Source: JANXSS01 sp025356535 | GTDB lineage: Bacteria; Pseudomonadota; Gammaproteobacteria; Burkholderiales; Burkholderiaceae_D | Assembly (NCBI GenBank): GCA_043762325.1 | Contig: JAYUMU010000102.1 | Location: 1-26,706 of the forward strand | Length of the DNA stretch: 26,706 nt | Direction of reading: 5' to 3' | Shown here: piece after piece, positions 25,212-26,706 of the stretch | How positions within the stretch are numbered: position 1 is the first letter of the stretch | Layout: each line of letters starts with the position of its first letter | The notes under the pieces: generated by a model | Database searches by the model: none | Told to the model about the DNA's origin: nothing | Seen by the model: only the letters and a program-made list of their open reading frames with translations | Translations under genes and position numbers: made by a program

Positions 25212-26459
25212 ATGCACGATGCTTTCGACCTGATGGAAACCCGCGAGCCGCAGCTGCGCGAACGCGCCCAGCTTGCCCGCCTGCCGGCGCTGATCGCGCA
25301 GGCGCAAAAGACAGCCGGCTGGTCGCGCATCCTGGCAGGTGTGACGGCAGCCGACATCGACAGCCGGCAGGCACTGGCGCAGCTGCCGGTGACGAGCAAG
25401 TCGGACCTGAAAAGCCTGCAGGCAGCCGAACTGCCTTTTGCCGGACTGACGAATACGCCGCCACGCGCGTTGCGACGCCTGTTCATGTCGCCCGGTCCGA
25501 TCTTCGACCCCGAAGGTCATGGCGCCGACTGGTGGCGCATGGCGCGGCCGCTCCATGCAGTGGGTCTGCGTGCCGGCCACGTCATCCAGAACTGCTTTTC
25601 CTATCACTTCACGCCGGCCGCCTTCATGATCGAAGGCGGTGCCGCGCAGATCGGCTGCGGGGTGATCCCGGCCGGCATCGGCCAGACCGAAATGCAGGTG
25701 CAGGCAATCGCCGCGCTGCGCCCGGATGCCTACACCGGCACGCCGTCGTTCCTGAAAATGATCGTCGAGAAGGCGCACGAGATGGGTGCCGACATCGCCT
25801 GCATGCAGCGCGCCCTGGTCGGCGCCGAAGCGCTGCCGCCGTCGCTGCGCCAGTGGCTCAACAATCACGGCGTGCCGTTCGTTACGCAAATGTACGGCTC
25901 GGCCGACATCGGCAACATCGCCTACGAGACCCTGACCGATGGCCTGGTCAATCCCGGCATGATCATCGATGAAGACATCATCGTCGAGATCGTGCGGCCC
26001 GGCACCGGTGATCCGGTGGCCGTCGGCGAAGTCGGTGAAGTGGTCGTCACGTCCTTCAATGCCGACTATCCGCTGGTGCGCTTTGGCACCGGCGACATGT
26101 CGGCGATCCTGCCGGGTGTGTCGCCGTGCGGGCGCACCGGCATGCGCATTCGCGGCTGGCTCGGACGGGCCGACCAGACCACCAAGATCCGCGCCATGTT
26201 CGTCCATCCGTCGCAGGTGGCCGACATCGTGCGCCGCCATCCTGCGGTCGTGCGGGCACGCCTGGTGGTAAGCGGCCAGATGGGCAACGACGTCATGACG
26301 CTGGTGTGTGAGGTGGCAGCCGCCGATGCGGCGCTCGACGCAGCGCTGGTGGCATCGATCCGGGATGTCACCAAGCTGCGCGGCGCGGTGCGCATCGTGG
26401 CGCCGGGCAGTCTGCCCAATGACGGCAAGGTGATCGAGGATGCGCGCACGTATCAATGA
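25212..26459 (+). CDS. Divergent PaaK-like adenylate-forming enzyme
   Basis: A 415-residue protein of the phenylacetate-CoA ligase branch of the ANL superfamily. Family features are the N-terminal helical region (LPALIAQAQKTAGWSRIL), LRPDAYTGTPSFLKMI (about 170-183), the A5 equivalent MYGSADIGNIAYE (227-239), RFGTGDMS (290-297), the hinge GRADQTTKIRAMFVHPSQV (318-336) and a C-terminal LPNDGKVIED with Lys406 in the catalytic-lysine position. The P-loop is not canonical: where PaaK has a Ser/Thr/Gly-rich loop with Lys, this protein has MSPGPIFDPEG (92-102). Activity as an aryl- or acyl-CoA ligase is therefore plausible but not assured. AGGACAG precedes ATG 25212. It is the last gene of the importer operon. 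No phenylacetate-degradation gene is nearby. Confidence 0.88.
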   Translation: MHDAFDLMETREPQLRERAQLARLPALIAQAQKTAGWSRILAGVTAADIDSRQALAQLPVTSKSDLKSLQAAELPFAGLTNTPPRALRRLFMSPGPIFDPEGHGADWWRMARPLHAVGLRAGHVIQNCFSYHFTPAAFMIEGGAAQIGCGVIPAGIGQTEMQVQAIAALRPDAYTGTPSFLKMIVEKAHEMGADIACMQRALVGAEALPPSLRQWLNNHGVPFVTQMYGSADIGNIAYETLTDGLVNPGMIIDEDIIVEIVRPGTGDPVAVGEVGEVVVTSFNADYPLVRFGTGDMSAILPGVSPCGRTGMRIRGWLGRADQTTKIRAMFVHPSQVADIVRRHPAVVRARLVVSGQMGNDVMTLVCEVAAADAALDAALVASIRDVTKLRGAVRIVAPGSLPNDGKVIEDARTYQ

Positions 26460-26614
26460 AGCATTACCCAGGCAGGTCCGGGCAGCTCGGGTATCCCAGC
26501 CGACCTTTGCGGGGATTTCCGAGGATGCGCGGCTCGGGTGCCGCCGTTTAGAACCCTGATTGCATCCGGCACGCGCGATGCAACTGCACCGCGTCGCCCG
26601 GAAAGGCCGCGCTA
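26460..26614. other. Non-coding stretch between the operon and the IS-like end
   Basis: About 155 bases with no supported gene. I see no T-tract terminator for the operon and no clear promoter. Confidence 0.4.
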
Positions 26615-26706
26615 GGGAAGCACTGATTAATTAACGACTTACTGTTTCCGCCAACGCTCCGGTCTGAGACAATATCGACGTGTTCATTCGCTTACTGTTC
26701 ATCATG
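26615..26706. mobile_element. Possible left end of an IS5-family-like insertion sequence
   Basis: After CTAG (26612-26615) the sequence changes to GGGAAGCACTGATTAATT, more AT-rich than its surroundings and similar in style to the terminal repeats of IS5-family elements, which favour CTAG-like targets. It runs on without a stop-rich pattern to an ATG at the last three bases, where a transposase could start, but no transposase residues are available. The other end and the target duplication lie outside the window, so the assignment is tentative. Confidence 0.38.

Noticed and set aside
25146..26456. 436-codon minus-strand frame opposite the PaaK-like gene
   Set aside because: It mirrors a supported gene and is His/Arg/Gly-rich with no domain.

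Overview
The window looks like a GC-rich betaproteobacterial chromosome segment, most likely Burkholderiales and probably Oxalobacteraceae-like. The evidence is strong GC bias at third codon positions, a periplasmic K/A-rich DUF4148-like repeat protein, an OmpR/EnvZ-type pair, a DUF3391 HD-GYP protein, and a branched-chain-type ABC importer cluster flanked by acyl-CoA ligases. The family placement is inference from gene content, not a database result. The window starts inside a hexanucleotide tandem repeat and stops about 90 bases into what looks like an IS end, so both edges may be assembly breakpoints.

Layout. 1-3509 (+): HMG-CoA lyase whose frame runs through the (CACAGG)n repeat, a proline-rich TonB-like membrane-anchored protein with its own terminator, a DUF1289 protein, and a metallo-beta-lactamase-fold hydrolase overlapping it by one base. 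3522-4956 (+): a 14-codon mini-ORF coupled to a RarD-type EamA transporter, then a ComEA-like helix-hairpin-helix protein and a bidirectional terminator. 5101-7328 (-): a histidine kinase/response regulator operon with a 4-base overlap. 7606-10944 (+): EttA-type ABC-F protein, an unrecognised 89-residue protein and an MFS transporter. 11146-12912 (-): HD-GYP phosphodiesterase and a MAPEG protein preceded by its own mini-ORF. 13081-15424 (+): a phytanoyl-CoA dioxygenase-like protein, a DJ-1/PfpI protein behind two adjacent palindromes, and the DUF4148-like repeat protein with a strong terminator. 15661-17499 (-): a 612-residue aminopeptidase P.

The main system is the seven-gene block 17841-26459 (+): an FadD-like acyl-CoA ligase, LivG-, LivH- and LivM-like importer subunits, a periplasmic binding protein, a LivF-like ATPase with a basic tail, and a divergent PaaK-like adenylate-forming enzyme. 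A complete importer bracketed by two unrelated CoA-ligase-type enzymes suggests uptake of a carboxylic acid followed by activation to a CoA thioester. The substrate cannot be read from the sequence. Three successive spacers in this operon carry short tandem repeats of unrelated sequence, and a fourth carries two stem-loops.

The most unusual local features are the in-frame Thr-Gly microsatellite, the degenerate spacer repeats, the two stop/start-coupled mini-ORFs, the palindrome pair before the PfpI gene, and the missing P-loop in the PaaK-like enzyme. No CRISPR array, rRNA or tRNA was seen.
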